From Rhizobium sp. 18065 (lineage in GTDB: Bacteria; Pseudomonadota; Alphaproteobacteria; Rhizobiales; Rhizobiaceae): 64,000 nucleotides of DNA. Location: positions 186,001 through 250,000 of the forward strand of contig NZ_CACSJP010000004.1 of the NCBI RefSeq assembly GCF_902706095.1, written 5' to 3'. Each line of letters begins with the position of its first letter. Positions within the stretch are counted from its first letter, which is position 1. Positions 43,971 to 53,020 of the stretch are shown here, one piece after another. A program made the translations under genes and the position numbers. A model generated the notes under the pieces. The model had not been told where the DNA came from and searched no databases. It was given only the letters and a program-made list of their open reading frames with translations.

Positions 43971-44813
43971 TCAGACATCCGCCTTGAACGTCTGTTTCTG
44001 GCTGCCCAGACCTTCGATGCCGAGTTCCACCACATCACCAGCCTTGAGGAAACGCTGTGGCTTCATGCCGAGGCCGACGCCGGGCGGCGTGCCGGTGGAG
44101 ATGACGTCGCCGGGATGCAGAGACATGAACTGGCTGAGGTAGGAGACCAGGTGTGCGACGCCGTAGACCATGGTCTTCGACGAGCCGTTCTGCATGGTCT
44201 GGCCATTGACCTTCAGCCACATGCCGAGGTTCTGCGGGTCGGCGATTTCATCCTTCGTTACCAGCCATGGGCCGATCGGGCCGAAGGTGTCGCAGGACTT
44301 GCCCTTGGTCCACTGGCCGGCACGTTCGGTCTGGAAGGCGCGCTCGGATACGTCGTGCGACACACAGTAGCCGGCGACATAGTCCATGGCGTCGGCTTCC
44401 GAGACATATTTCGCCGTCTTGCCGATGACGACGCCGAGTTCGACTTCCCAGTCGGTCTTCTGCGAGCCGCGCGGGATCAGCACGTCGTCATTCGGACCGC
44501 AGATGGCGGATGTCGCCTTCATGAAGATCACCGGTTCCGGCGGAACCTGCGCGCCGGTTTCAGCGGCATGGTCGGAATAGTTGAGGCCGATGCAGATGAA
44601 TTTTCCGGTGCCGGCGACGCAGGCGCCGATGCGCTCGGCACTGATTTCCGGCAGGCTTGCCGGATCAAGGGCGGCGATTTTGGCGAGGCCTTCCGGCGAG
44701 ATGGCGCTGCCGCCGATGTCGGTGACATGGCCGGAGAGATCACGGATCTTGCCATCCTTGTCCTGAAGGGCCGGCTTTTCCTGGCCGAGTGGGCCAACGC
44801 GCATGAGTTTCAT
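43971..44813 (-). CDS. fumarylacetoacetate hydrolase-family enzyme (probable 2,4-diketo-3-deoxy-L-fuconate hydrolase)
   Basis: The 280-aa enzyme has the FAH catalytic core: ICIGLNYSDHAAETG, metal ligands in DWEVELGVVIGKTAKYV, and a closing GDVISTGTPPGVGLGMKP. The start is ATG 44813 (MKLMRVGPLGQEKPALQDKD), after CAGGAAAGGAAACCGAACC. Such proteins split 2,4-diketo-3-deoxy acids into pyruvate and lactate in the L-fucose/L-rhamnose pathways; others are ureidoglycolate lyases. The neighbouring SDR and lactonase genes favour the sugar-acid role. Confidence 0.85.
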   Translation of the reverse strand: MKLMRVGPLGQEKPALQDKDGKIRDLSGHVTDIGGSAISPEGLAKIAALDPASLPEISAERIGACVAGTGKFICIGLNYSDHAAETGAQVPPEPVIFMKATSAICGPNDDVLIPRGSQKTDWEVELGVVIGKTAKYVSEADAMDYVAGYCVSHDVSERAFQTERAGQWTKGKSCDTFGPIGPWLVTKDEIADPQNLGMWLKVNGQTMQNGSSKTMVYGVAHLVSYLSQFMSLHPGDVISTGTPPGVGLGMKPQRFLKAGDVVELGIEGLGSQKQTFKADV

Positions 44814-44909
44814 GGTTCGGTTTCCTTTCCTGCTGAGTGGAGCGCGTGCAGCGCCCCCTGCTTTTTTTTGTCGTGCGGCTGCAAAACCTGCCACATCATT
44901 CGGGTTTTG

Positions 44910-45650
44910 TCAGATGCCCCAGCCACCGTCGATCGCGTAGGCCTGGCCCGACGTGTATGTGGCGCCGGCAAGATAGACGGCGAGATCAGCGATCTCCTCC
45001 GGCGTGCCGAGACGACCCATCGGCTGGCGGGCGATGAAGGCGGCGCGCGCTTCGTCGTAATTGCCCTGCGCCTTCATGCGATCCTGCAGCGACGGGCTCT
45101 CGACCGTGCCGGGGCAGATGGCGTTGCAGCGGATGCCCTGCGTGACATAGTCGGCGGCGACGGATTTGGTCAGGCCGATAACGGCGGCCTTGGTGACGGT
45201 ATAGGCGCAGCGGTTCGGTACGCCCTTGATCGAGCTTGCGACCGAGGCCATGTTGATAATCGAGCCGCCACCGCGTTCGAGCATCGAGGGTAGAACGGCG
45301 CGGATGGTGCGGATCATGGCGCGGACATTGAGGTCGAAGGCGAAGTCGAGGTCCTTGTCGGCCATGTCGAGAACCGAGCCTGAGTGAACGAAGCCGGCGC
45401 AGTTGAACAGCACGTCGAAGGGGCCGGTGGCTGCGATGACGGCGTTCACCGCGTCATCCTTCAGCACGTCGAGAACCCTGGTTTCAATCCCCTTTTCGCC
45501 ATCGAGGCTGTTCAGGGCTTCGGCATTGATATCCGTGGCGACAACGCTGGCTCCGGCCTTTGCGAAAGCAAGGGCGCTTGCGCGGCCGATGCCCTGGCCG
45601 GCGGCGGTGACCAAAACGCGTTTATCCTGCAGCGGTAGTCTCATGTTCAT
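44910..45650 (-). CDS. short-chain dehydrogenase (probable 2-keto-3-deoxy-L-fuconate dehydrogenase)
   Basis: The 246-aa SDR has the cofactor motif VTAAGQGIGRASALAFAKAG followed by an acidic strand end (ATDIN), which favours NAD. NCAGFVHSGS and the catalytic YxxxK in CAYTVTKAAVIGLTKSVAAD are present, with Ser in NMASVASS. The C-terminus ends IDGGWGI. It oxidises a 2-keto-3-deoxy sugar acid, giving the substrate of the hydrolase downstream (inference). ATG 45650 follows GAGAGGACGCA. Confidence 0.88.
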   Translation of the reverse strand: MNMRLPLQDKRVLVTAAGQGIGRASALAFAKAGASVVATDINAEALNSLDGEKGIETRVLDVLKDDAVNAVIAATGPFDVLFNCAGFVHSGSVLDMADKDLDFAFDLNVRAMIRTIRAVLPSMLERGGGSIINMASVASSIKGVPNRCAYTVTKAAVIGLTKSVAADYVTQGIRCNAICPGTVESPSLQDRMKAQGNYDEARAAFIARQPMGRLGTPEEIADLAVYLAGATYTSGQAYAIDGGWGI

Positions 45651-45867
45651 TGCGTCCTCTCGCTTGTGGTCGAACGATCGGACGCGGCTGCAATTTACTT
45701 GCCGCCACGCGCTCCCCTCCGGGCCTCCAGCCTTCGACCACTCTTAAGCCCGCCTTCAGCAACGCTCGATTGACGCTGCGGAAAACACGGGCTCTCTCCC
45801 AATATGCGTTCATATGGGTTGCATAAAACGATCGCCAATGCGAGCCTAATTCACAGGCAAAGCACTT

Positions 45868-45877
45868 ATTCATGAAT
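45868..45877. promoter_or_regulatory. palindrome in the SDR/iclR divergent region
   Basis: ATTCATGAAT, a perfect 10-bp palindrome, lies 39 nt before the IclR start in the 265-nt divergent gap. It is a candidate IclR operator or part of one; no second copy was found. A looser repeat ATGC...GCAT occurs near 45804-45824. Confidence 0.35.
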
Positions 45878-45915
45878 CGTTGTGGTAAAAGCAGAGTGCT
45901 GGAAGAGGGGCAGGG

Positions 45916-46710
45916 TTGACTGAGGCCGAGCAAGAGCAAGACCGTTACCGGGCGCCGGCTCTCGACAAGGGGCTCGATATTCTCGAGCTGCTGGCGGGTG
46001 TCGATGGCGGCTTGACGCAGGCCGAGATCGCCAAGCGGCTGGACCGCAGTCCGAACGAGTTCTATCGCATGCTCGATCGCCTCGTGCGTCGTGGTTACGT
46101 GGCGCGGCTCGACGGTGATCGGTTTGCGCTGACGCTGAAACTGTTTGGTCTTGCACAAATGCATGTACCGACGCGCAGGCTTGCCTCGTTTGCCATGCCG
46201 CTGATGCGCGAACTCGGTGAGACGTCACGCCAGGCCAACCATCTTGTCGTCTATGACCGCGGCAATCCGGTGGTCATTGCCCAGCAGGAAGCGCCCGGAT
46301 ACTGGGGTATTTCCATCCGGATCGGCTCCCGGGTCGGGTTGTTCGATACCGGTTCCGGGCATGTTCTGCTTGCCTTTCGAAGCAAGGATGCGCGGGCGAT
46401 GATGGTCTCCGAACATGTCGGCAGTGGCGGCGATGGCGATCGCATGACGCCTGCATTCGAAGCGCGGCTGAACCAGGTCGTGGCGCGTGGCTACGAAATG
46501 ATGCCAAGCGCCCAGACCGCCGGCGTCATCAACGTGACGGCACCGATCGTGATCGCCGACGGAACTGCCATTGCCGCATTGACGGTGCCCTACATCACGT
46601 TGATCAATACGCCTGGCGCGCCGGATATCACCAACACGATCCAGCTGTTGCTGAACACGGCGAAGCGGCTTTCCGATCTTGCCGGAGCGGGTATATCGAG
46701 CGAAGCGTAG
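45916..46710 (+). CDS. IclR-family transcriptional regulator
   Basis: The 264-aa protein has an N-terminal winged helix (KGLDILELLAGVDGGLTQAE and PNEFYRMLDRLVRRGYVARL) and an IclR effector domain from about residue 90. That domain has GETSRQANHLVVYDRGNPVV and a late VTAPIVIADGTAIAALTVPY. The TTG start (TTGACTGAG) follows GAAGAGGGGCAGGG; no ATG is available at a suitable place. It is divergent from the SDR/hydrolase operon, with the lactonase-like gene downstream, and is their probable regulator. Confidence 0.9.
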   Translation: MTEAEQEQDRYRAPALDKGLDILELLAGVDGGLTQAEIAKRLDRSPNEFYRMLDRLVRRGYVARLDGDRFALTLKLFGLAQMHVPTRRLASFAMPLMRELGETSRQANHLVVYDRGNPVVIAQQEAPGYWGISIRIGSRVGLFDTGSGHVLLAFRSKDARAMMVSEHVGSGGDGDRMTPAFEARLNQVVARGYEMMPSAQTAGVINVTAPIVIADGTAIAALTVPYITLINTPGAPDITNTIQLLLNTAKRLSDLAGAGISSEA

Positions 46711-46728
46711 TTACCGCAGAATTATCCG

Positions 46729-46773
46729 TTTACGAATGGGCAGTTTACTAATGGGCAGGCTACGAGTGGGCAG
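46729..46773 (+). repeat. three tandem 15-bp repeats
   Basis: Units TTTACGAATGGGCAG, TTTACTAATGGGCAG and GCTACGAGTGGGCAG are exactly adjacent and share ATGGGCAG or GTGGGCAG ends. They fill the 86-nt gap between iclR and the lactonase-like gene. Each unit is 15 bp, so it could be read as 5-residue repeats, but no start or ribosome site is seen. Confidence 0.85.
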
Positions 46774-46796
46774 GCGGCGCTTTGGAGGAGGCACCT

Positions 46797-47636
46797 ATGA
46801 TCATCGACACACATCTGCACCTGATCTATCGCGACTGGTTGCGCTATCCGTGGTTGAAGGACGTGCCGGCGCTCGACGCCGACTTTACCTATGAGCGCTA
46901 TGCGCGGGAAGCGCGGCGGCTTGGTATCAGCGCCGTGCTTCACATGGAGGTCGATGTCGATCCCGTCGACATGGCGGCCGAAACGGAGATGGTGCAGTCA
47001 ATCTCGCACAAGCCCGGCAACATGATCCGCGGCGTGATTGCCGCCTGCCGGCCGGAGGAAGAGGATTTTCCCGATTATCTGGAGCAGCAGCGCGCCAATC
47101 CCTTCGTCAAGGGCTTTCGTCGTGTGCTGCATGTCGTGCCTGACGATGTATCCGAAGGCGCGCTGTTTCGTGAAAACATCAGGCGTCTGTCCGGCACGGG
47201 GCTGACATTCGATCTGTGCATGCTGCCGCACCAGATCGACAAGGCCAAGGCACTGGTCGATCTGGCTCCGGACGTGACCTTCATCCTCGACCATTGCGGC
47301 GTTCCCGATATCAAGGGCAATGGCTACGACGTCTGGAAGCAAGGCATCACCCAGATCGCCGAACGCGCCAATGTTCGCGTCAAGATTTCCGGCATTCCGG
47401 CTTACGGCGATCTGGAGAACTGGACGCTCGATGACATGAAACCCTATTTCGATCATGTGATCGATGCCTTCGGTTTCGATCGTGCGGTCTGGGGGTCGGA
47501 TTGGCCTGTCTGTACGCTCGGCGGCGGCCTGTCGACCTGGGTTGCCACGACACAGGCGCTGTTGTCAGGCGTTAGTCTTGAGGACAGGCAGGCATTGTTT
47601 GCGGGCAATGCGAAGAGCTTGTGGCGGCTTTCTTAG
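46797..47636 (+). CDS. amidohydrolase-2 family lactonase (probable L-fuconolactonase)
   Basis: The 279-aa TIM-barrel hydrolase has the metal motif IDTHLHL at the N-terminus, VTFILDHCGVPD in the middle and VWGSDWPVCTLGGGLSTWV near the end. This is the pattern of L-fucono-1,5-lactonases and related aldonolactonases. ATG 46797 follows GGAGGAGGCACCT, an excellent ribosome site. It shares the locus with a likely sugar-acid dehydrogenase and diketo-acid hydrolase. Its stop overlaps the convergent TetR gene by 4 nt. Confidence 0.85.
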   Translation: MIIDTHLHLIYRDWLRYPWLKDVPALDADFTYERYAREARRLGISAVLHMEVDVDPVDMAAETEMVQSISHKPGNMIRGVIAACRPEEEDFPDYLEQQRANPFVKGFRRVLHVVPDDVSEGALFRENIRRLSGTGLTFDLCMLPHQIDKAKALVDLAPDVTFILDHCGVPDIKGNGYDVWKQGITQIAERANVRVKISGIPAYGDLENWTLDDMKPYFDHVIDAFGFDRAVWGSDWPVCTLGGGLSTWVATTQALLSGVSLEDRQALFAGNAKSLWRLS

Positions 47637-48328
47637 CCGTCTCCAGCCATGCTGCTGTCGGCCATCATGCGGCGAAGGTAGCCGCGCATGGCAATGATCA
47701 GCGCTTCGACATCGTCATTGGACGCTGACAGGTCCTGCAGGGCGTAGCTCTGCAGGATGATGCCGTCGATGCCGATCAGGATCTGCCGGGCGACGGCGCG
47801 ACCGATGCGACGGCGCTCGCCGGTAAGCCGATCGTGGTCGGCGAAGACAAGATGGCCATAGAAATCGATATAGGCATTGTACTGGCGGGCCGCGAGCCAT
47901 TCAGACCCTTTGGTTCTGAGCGCATAGAGGGTCAATTCCGTCTGGGCGATCTGCTTGGAGCGGGTGTGCTGGATATAGTGCCAGCTGGCGCGGATCAGCG
48001 CCTCGACCCGGTCTTCCGGATTTTCCGGCAAGGGTTCATCGCGCTGATAGGCCTTGTCCATGTCGGCAATCAGATCTTCGAGCACGGCCAGCAGCAGGCT
48101 TTCCTTGCTGTCGAAATAGTAATGCAAGGTGGCAAGCTTGACGCCGGCGCTTTCCGCGATGCGACGGGTGGTGAGCGCGCCCATGCCGCCGTTCTCCAGG
48201 GCATCCATCGCGCCCTTGATGATCCGGGCGCGTGTCTCCAGGCCCTTGCGGGTGGCACCCGCCGGCCGGCCGCGCTGGCTTTCGCTAGTCCCCTCGTTCA
48301 TCGCGGCTGATGCCTGTTTGTCGTCCAT
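47633..48328 (-). CDS. TetR-family transcriptional regulator
   Basis: The 231-aa protein has an N-terminal helix-turn-helix (ARIIKGAMDALENGGMGALT, then IAESAGVKLATLHYYFDSKE) and a helical ligand-binding domain. About 25 disordered residues precede the HTH. The ATG lies inside a 10-bp tandem repeat. It is 18 nt downstream of the amidohydrolase genes on the same strand, so it probably regulates that operon and the amidase/dipeptidase genes beyond (inference). Confidence 0.9.
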   Translation of the reverse strand: MDDKQASAAMNEGTSESQRGRPAGATRKGLETRARIIKGAMDALENGGMGALTTRRIAESAGVKLATLHYYFDSKESLLLAVLEDLIADMDKAYQRDEPLPENPEDRVEALIRASWHYIQHTRSKQIAQTELTLYALRTKGSEWLAARQYNAYIDFYGHLVFADHDRLTGERRRIGRAVARQILIGIDGIILQSYALQDLSASNDDVEALIIAMRGYLRRMMADSSMAGDG

Positions 48329-48346
48329 CGTCGTCCATCGTCGTCC
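48321..48346. repeat. 10-bp tandem repeat at the TetR start codon
   Basis: TCGTCCATCG occurs twice head to tail (48321-48340) followed by a partial unit TCGTCC. The first unit contains the TetR start codon on the minus strand. The second copy places another ATG (48338) out of frame; slippage here would alter the leader of the regulator. Confidence 0.75.
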
Positions 48347-50020
48347 CTAGCTGGCCTGGTAGGTGATACGCCCGTCGCAGATGGTCACAACGGGCGACAG
48401 ATCGACAATCTCGGCATGAGGGCAGGTTTCGATATCGCCCGAAAGCACCACCACGTCGGCGTAATAGCCGGGTTTCAACATGCCCTTCCTATCTTCCATA
48501 AACTCGACCCAGGCGCTGGTGCGGGTATAGGCGGCAAGCGTCTGCGTCAATGTCAGGCGGTGGTCCGGCATGTCTTGTCGCCAGGGCGTGCGGATCATGG
48601 CGTCGGTGATGCAGCTTAGCGGTGGCAGCGGCGAGACCGGCCAGTCAGTGGCAAAGACGATCGTGGCCCCTGCGTCGATCAGCAGTTTCCAGGCGAAGGC
48701 ATATTGCCAGCGCTGCTCGCCGATATAGGTCAGATAGGGTTCAAGCGGCAGGCCGGCAGAGCCCGGCGGATGGGTCGGCTGCATCGAGGCGATGGTGCCG
48801 AGTTTCGCAAAGCGTGGCACGTCGTCGGGATGCACGACCTCGATATGTTCGATGCGGTTGCGGCTGTCGCGCCGGCCATTGGCCTCGATCGCTGCTTCAT
48901 AGCCGTCGAGCACCATGCGCACCGCGCCGTCGCCGATGGCATGCACTGTCACCGGCAGCCCGAGACGATCGGCCTCAACGGCAATGGCGTTGAAATGTTC
49001 GGCGGAAAACAGCGGCTCGCCTTTCCAGCCAGGCTTGTGGCTGTAGTCATCAACAAAGACCGCGGTTTCGCCTTCGGTCACGCCATCCATGAACATCTTG
49101 ACGAAGTTGCAGCGCAGCTTGTCGGACTGGAAGCGTGCGCGCCAGACGGCGGCCTTCTCCTCGAGATCGGTGAGCGGCATGAAGTTCTTCATGTGGTAGG
49201 GCATGCGGACACGGACCGGGAGCCCTTCTGTATCCTCGATCTCCTGCAGCATTTCCAGCTGGTAGAGACTGCCGTCCATGTTCTGGATCGAGGTGATGCC
49301 CTGCGAAGCGCAATAGGCAAGGCCTTTCTTCAGGACCGCGATGTCGGTTGCCCGCTCCTGCGGCGTGACATGCGCCGGGTCGCCACCGGTCGCACTGCCG
49401 AGCATTTCGCGGCCGCCGGTTTCGCTCAGCGCCATGACCGGGCTGAAAGCATTGGTCTCGCGCAATTCCCCGGCGGCAAGCCCGTCGGCCCCCATGACGA
49501 TCTCGTTGCCGATCCCGACGTCGCGACCATGCAGAATGCCGGCCTTCTCCAGGGCGATCGTATTGGCCCAGGCGGTGTGGCGGTCCGGCGCCATCATCAC
49601 GAAGGGCCGATCGGCGATGATCGCATCGAGATGGTGGCGGGTGACGCGCTCGTCTTCCGATAGAATGGTATAGTCGGCGTAGAGCCCTTCCAGCAGGGGC
49701 TTGTCTGGGTTGTCAGTGGCGTAGGCGCGTATGGCGGCCTTCAGGGCATCGAAGCCCTTTATCCCCATCAGCGACAATTGGCTGAGGCCGACCGAGCCGC
49801 CGAAGATATGCATATGCGCTTCATTGAAGCCGGGCATCACCGTTGCTCCGCCGGCATCAATCATCCGGGTTGCGGGCACGCAACAGGCCATGATCTCGGC
49901 GTCGGTGCCGACCGCGAGGATGCGATTTCCGGCCATTGCAATCGCCTGTGCCGTGGGCCGATCATCATCCATGGTCAGGATGCGCGCATTGTGGATGATG
50001 ATATCGGCGGCGATGCTCAT
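48347..50020 (-). CDS. YtcJ-like metal-dependent amidohydrolase, copy 1
   Basis: The 557-aa enzyme is of the amidohydrolase-3 (YtcJ) class. The metal motif is MPGFNEAHMHIFGG. KMFMDGVTEGETAVF follows in the middle, then VHAIGDGAVRMVLDGYE, NRIEHIEVVHPDDVPRF and FATDWPVSPL. Family members cleave C-N bonds in amides or cyclic ureas. The start is ATG 50020; a TTG at 50050 would overlap the neighbour's end. It is a close paralogue of the adjacent upstream gene. Confidence 0.9.
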   Translation of the reverse strand: MSIAADIIIHNARILTMDDDRPTAQAIAMAGNRILAVGTDAEIMACCVPATRMIDAGGATVMPGFNEAHMHIFGGSVGLSQLSLMGIKGFDALKAAIRAYATDNPDKPLLEGLYADYTILSEDERVTRHHLDAIIADRPFVMMAPDRHTAWANTIALEKAGILHGRDVGIGNEIVMGADGLAAGELRETNAFSPVMALSETGGREMLGSATGGDPAHVTPQERATDIAVLKKGLAYCASQGITSIQNMDGSLYQLEMLQEIEDTEGLPVRVRMPYHMKNFMPLTDLEEKAAVWRARFQSDKLRCNFVKMFMDGVTEGETAVFVDDYSHKPGWKGEPLFSAEHFNAIAVEADRLGLPVTVHAIGDGAVRMVLDGYEAAIEANGRRDSRNRIEHIEVVHPDDVPRFAKLGTIASMQPTHPPGSAGLPLEPYLTYIGEQRWQYAFAWKLLIDAGATIVFATDWPVSPLPPLSCITDAMIRTPWRQDMPDHRLTLTQTLAAYTRTSAWVEFMEDRKGMLKPGYYADVVVLSGDIETCPHAEIVDLSPVVTICDGRITYQAS

Positions 50021-50050
50021 GATGCGGACACTTTCGCTCGTGGCGGTCAA

Positions 50051-51730
50051 TCAGGCTTGATAGGTGATCTGGCCGTCGCAGATGGTGATCGCGGCGCGGA
50101 CTTCGGTCATGATCTCATCGGGTGCGACGGCCTCGATATCTGTCGACAGGACGACGATATCGGCGAGAAAGCCGGGTTTCAGCTTGCCCTTGCGGTCTTC
50201 CATGAATTCGACCCAGGCACCGATCGCGGTGTAGGCTTCCAGCGATTCCTCCAGCGAGAAGCGCTGGTCGGGAAGGCCATCCTTCCAGGGTTTGCGGGTC
50301 AGGGCATCCTGGATGCATTGGAAGGGCGATACCGGAGAAACCGGCCAGTCGGAGGCAAAGACGACTGTCGCGCCCGCTTCCTTCATCGTGCGCCAGGCAT
50401 AGGCATATTGCCAACGGTCTTCGCCGATCTTGTCCGTCGTCGGCTCAGCCGGAAAGCATGTGCCGCCGGGATAGTGCACGGGCTGCATCGAGGCCACGAT
50501 GCCAAGCTCGGCAAAGCGCGGAATGTCGTCCGGGTGAATGACCTCGATATGCTCGATGCGGTGGCGGATGTCCTTTTGGCCGTTGGCTTTCAGTGCTGCC
50601 TCATAACCATCGAGCGTCTGGCGAATGGCGGCGCTGCCGATGGCGTGCACGGCGACCTGCAGGCCGAGCGCATCGGCCCTGGTGGCAATGGCGTTGAAGG
50701 CGTCGGCGGTAAACAGCGGTTCGGAGTCATAATCGGGGCGATCGCCGTAGCCGTCGAGCATGAAGGCGGTCTGGCTGTCGAGCACGCCGTCCATGAACAC
50801 CTTGACGAAGTCGCCGCGCAGCATATCGGTGGCAAATTCTGTCTTCCATTCGGCAGCCTTGTCGAGTTCGGAAAGCGCCATGAAGTTCTTCATGTGGAAA
50901 GGAATGCGAATGCGGCAGGGCAGTTCGCCGGCCTGTTCCAGATCGCGCATCAGACGCAGCTGGTAGTGATTGCCGTCGAAATTCTGGATCGAGGTCACGC
51001 CCCAGGAGGCGCAATAGTCGAGGCCGTTCTTCAGGATCGCGCGGTCCAGCGCATATTGCTCGGGCGTGACGGCTTCCGGGTCCATGCCGGTGACCATGCC
51101 GAGTTCCTCGCGGCCACCCGTCGAGGCGAGGGCCGCGACCGGGCCGAAGGCATTGCCTTCGCGCAATTCGCCGCTGGCCATTCCATCCGTGCCCATGACG
51201 ACCTCGTTGCCGATGCCGACATCCTTGCCGTGCAGAAGACCTGCCTGTTGCAGGGCCATGGTGTTGGCCCAGGCCGTATGATGGTCGGGTGCAAACATCA
51301 TGAACGGGCGATCGGGCAGGATGGCGTCGAGATGCTGACGGGTGACAGGTTCGCCGAGGCCGATGATCGAATAGTCGGCGGAAAAGCCCATCAGGAGCGG
51401 GTCGTCAGGATTGGCGGCGGCGTAGTCGAGAATCGCTGTCTTCAGCGCTACGATACCCTGAACGCCGTGCAGGTTGAGCTGTCGCAGCGAGACGGAGCCG
51501 GGGAAGATGTGCATATGCGCTTCGTTGAAGCCCGGCAGGACGGTCGCACCCTTGGCGTCGATGACACGGGTTGAAGCGTTGGCGAGCGCGTCGATCTCGC
51601 CTGCAGAACCGACCGCCAGGATCCGGTTTCCAGCAATCGCAATTGCGTCGCCACGCGGATTGGCTTGGTCCATCGTCAGAACGCGGGCATTCTTGATGAT
51701 CAGGTCGGCGGTCTGGGACATGGTGGTCAT
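50051..51730 (-). CDS. YtcJ-like metal-dependent amidohydrolase, copy 2
   Basis: The 559-aa paralogue of the gene at 48347 has matching motifs: LPGFNEAHMHIFPGSVSLRQ, KVFMDGVLDSQTAFML, VHAIGSAAIRQTLDGYEAAL, HRIEHIEVIHPDDIPRF and FASDWPVSP. One difference is that the usual HAIGDGA reads HAIGSAA, changing the Asp after HAIG, which may shift activity. A second Met (51721) is a possible start. It is 33 nt downstream of the NylB-like gene. Confidence 0.9.
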   Translation of the reverse strand: MTTMSQTADLIIKNARVLTMDQANPRGDAIAIAGNRILAVGSAGEIDALANASTRVIDAKGATVLPGFNEAHMHIFPGSVSLRQLNLHGVQGIVALKTAILDYAAANPDDPLLMGFSADYSIIGLGEPVTRQHLDAILPDRPFMMFAPDHHTAWANTMALQQAGLLHGKDVGIGNEVVMGTDGMASGELREGNAFGPVAALASTGGREELGMVTGMDPEAVTPEQYALDRAILKNGLDYCASWGVTSIQNFDGNHYQLRLMRDLEQAGELPCRIRIPFHMKNFMALSELDKAAEWKTEFATDMLRGDFVKVFMDGVLDSQTAFMLDGYGDRPDYDSEPLFTADAFNAIATRADALGLQVAVHAIGSAAIRQTLDGYEAALKANGQKDIRHRIEHIEVIHPDDIPRFAELGIVASMQPVHYPGGTCFPAEPTTDKIGEDRWQYAYAWRTMKEAGATVVFASDWPVSPVSPFQCIQDALTRKPWKDGLPDQRFSLEESLEAYTAIGAWVEFMEDRKGKLKPGFLADIVVLSTDIEAVAPDEIMTEVRAAITICDGQITYQA

Positions 51731-51763
51731 TCCGGTTGTCTCGAATTCGGGTTCAGGCGTTGC

Positions 51764-52945
51764 TCAGACGTTCAGGGCACTGAGGGCGCGGAAGAAGGCG
51801 AAATTGTCCTGCTTCAACTCGTCATCCAGTGGGTTGGGCTGCGACGAGAGCTTGACGATCACGGTCTCGGTGGACGGGTCGACATAGAGCCACTGGCCAT
51901 GGATGCCGATGGCGCAAAAGGCGCCGTCCGCCTCACCGCTCTGGTACCATTGGCTGCGATATCGACCATTGGGCAAAAGATTGGGTTTGCCGTCCACCCA
52001 GGACTGATGGTCGCCGGCTTGGAGCATGTCGGCAATCCAGGCTTGCGGGACTACCTGCCGGCCATCGACCAGACCATTGTTGCGCACCATTTCGCCGACA
52101 CGGGCAAGATCGCGCGCGGTCACCGAGACACCGCCTGCGGCACGAGCAGAGCCCTCGGCATCCACCGTCACCGTGGCGTGGTTCTTCGCGCCGAGCGGTT
52201 TCCACAGGCGTTCGGAAAACACCTCCGCATAGCGCTTGCCAGTGGCGCGCTCGACCAGGATGCCGAGCAGGTCGGAATTCGGCGAGGCATAGAAATGCGC
52301 GCCGCCATGGGCATGATCGGCTTTTTTCAGCGTCAGCAGAAAGGCAAGCAGCGTCTCGGTCGGGGTTGCCGGATCGGCCGGGTTCCACAAGGTGGCGCGC
52401 CGATAGCGGGCATAGGCGCCATCGGTATTGAGATAGGCCTCGTCGAACGCCAAGCTGACGCGCATGTCGAGCACGTCGCGAATGGAGCAGTCGCCATAGG
52501 CGGAGCCGTCGGCTTCGGGCAGAAGGCTCGTCACCGGCTTGTCGGGATCGATCAGGCCATCGGCTTCAAGGTTTGCAATCAGGAGCGCAGTCAGCGACTT
52601 GCTCACCGAAAAGACGATATGCGGCTGGTTGACGTCAGCATGCGGGGCATAGTGCTCGGCGATGACCTGTCCGCTGCGCATCAAGACGAAGGCGTCCGTG
52701 TGGGCATAGCTGAGGAAGTCGCGGGCCGTGCCATGGCCAGCAAGGCCGGTGTCCATGGGGCGGTCGAGCAACGGTGACTGGGCCAATGCCGTTTCCGGCT
52801 GCTCGGCGGTGGCGCGGATCATCGCACTCGGCACCACTTCGGCCGCATGGGCAAAACTCCAGCGGCTGAACGGGGCCGTGCGCCAGTTGGCAAGGGACAC
52901 GGCGCTGCGTTCAAAGCCGTGCGCCCTGGCAAAATCGGTGGTCAT
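51764..52945 (-). CDS. NylB-like serine hydrolase (class C beta-lactamase fold)
   Basis: The 393-aa protein has the beta-lactamase-fold SxxK motif in HIVFSVSKSLTALL (Ser113, Lys116). A tyrosine sits in DEAYLNTD and another in HFYASPNSDLLGILVE. A late GIHGQWLYVDP motif follows, then VIVKLSSQPNP. Length and these motifs match recalled 6-aminohexanoate-dimer hydrolase (NylB, 392 aa, Ser112/Lys115/Tyr170/Tyr215), which hydrolyses linear amide oligomers. No signal peptide is seen. A plain carboxylesterase is the alternative. Confidence 0.85.
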   Translation of the reverse strand: MTTDFARAHGFERSAVSLANWRTAPFSRWSFAHAAEVVPSAMIRATAEQPETALAQSPLLDRPMDTGLAGHGTARDFLSYAHTDAFVLMRSGQVIAEHYAPHADVNQPHIVFSVSKSLTALLIANLEADGLIDPDKPVTSLLPEADGSAYGDCSIRDVLDMRVSLAFDEAYLNTDGAYARYRRATLWNPADPATPTETLLAFLLTLKKADHAHGGAHFYASPNSDLLGILVERATGKRYAEVFSERLWKPLGAKNHATVTVDAEGSARAAGGVSVTARDLARVGEMVRNNGLVDGRQVVPQAWIADMLQAGDHQSWVDGKPNLLPNGRYRSQWYQSGEADGAFCAIGIHGQWLYVDPSTETVIVKLSSQPNPLDDELKQDNFAFFRALSALNV

Positions 52946-53020
52946 GGAAAAGCTCCTCCAGACGGGAGAGCCGCTTGGCCCTCCCGTTGGTCATTGTCAT
53001 CAGGTGATTGCGGGACCGGC

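Noticed and set aside
46729..46773. Tandem repeats as a CRISPR array
   Set aside because: Units are 15 bp, directly adjacent, with no spacers, and no cas genes are present.
49778..51574. A 598-aa plus-strand frame across both amidohydrolase genes
   Set aside because: It is the complement of two well-supported paralogous genes and has no recognisable domain; its composition is that of an antisense frame.
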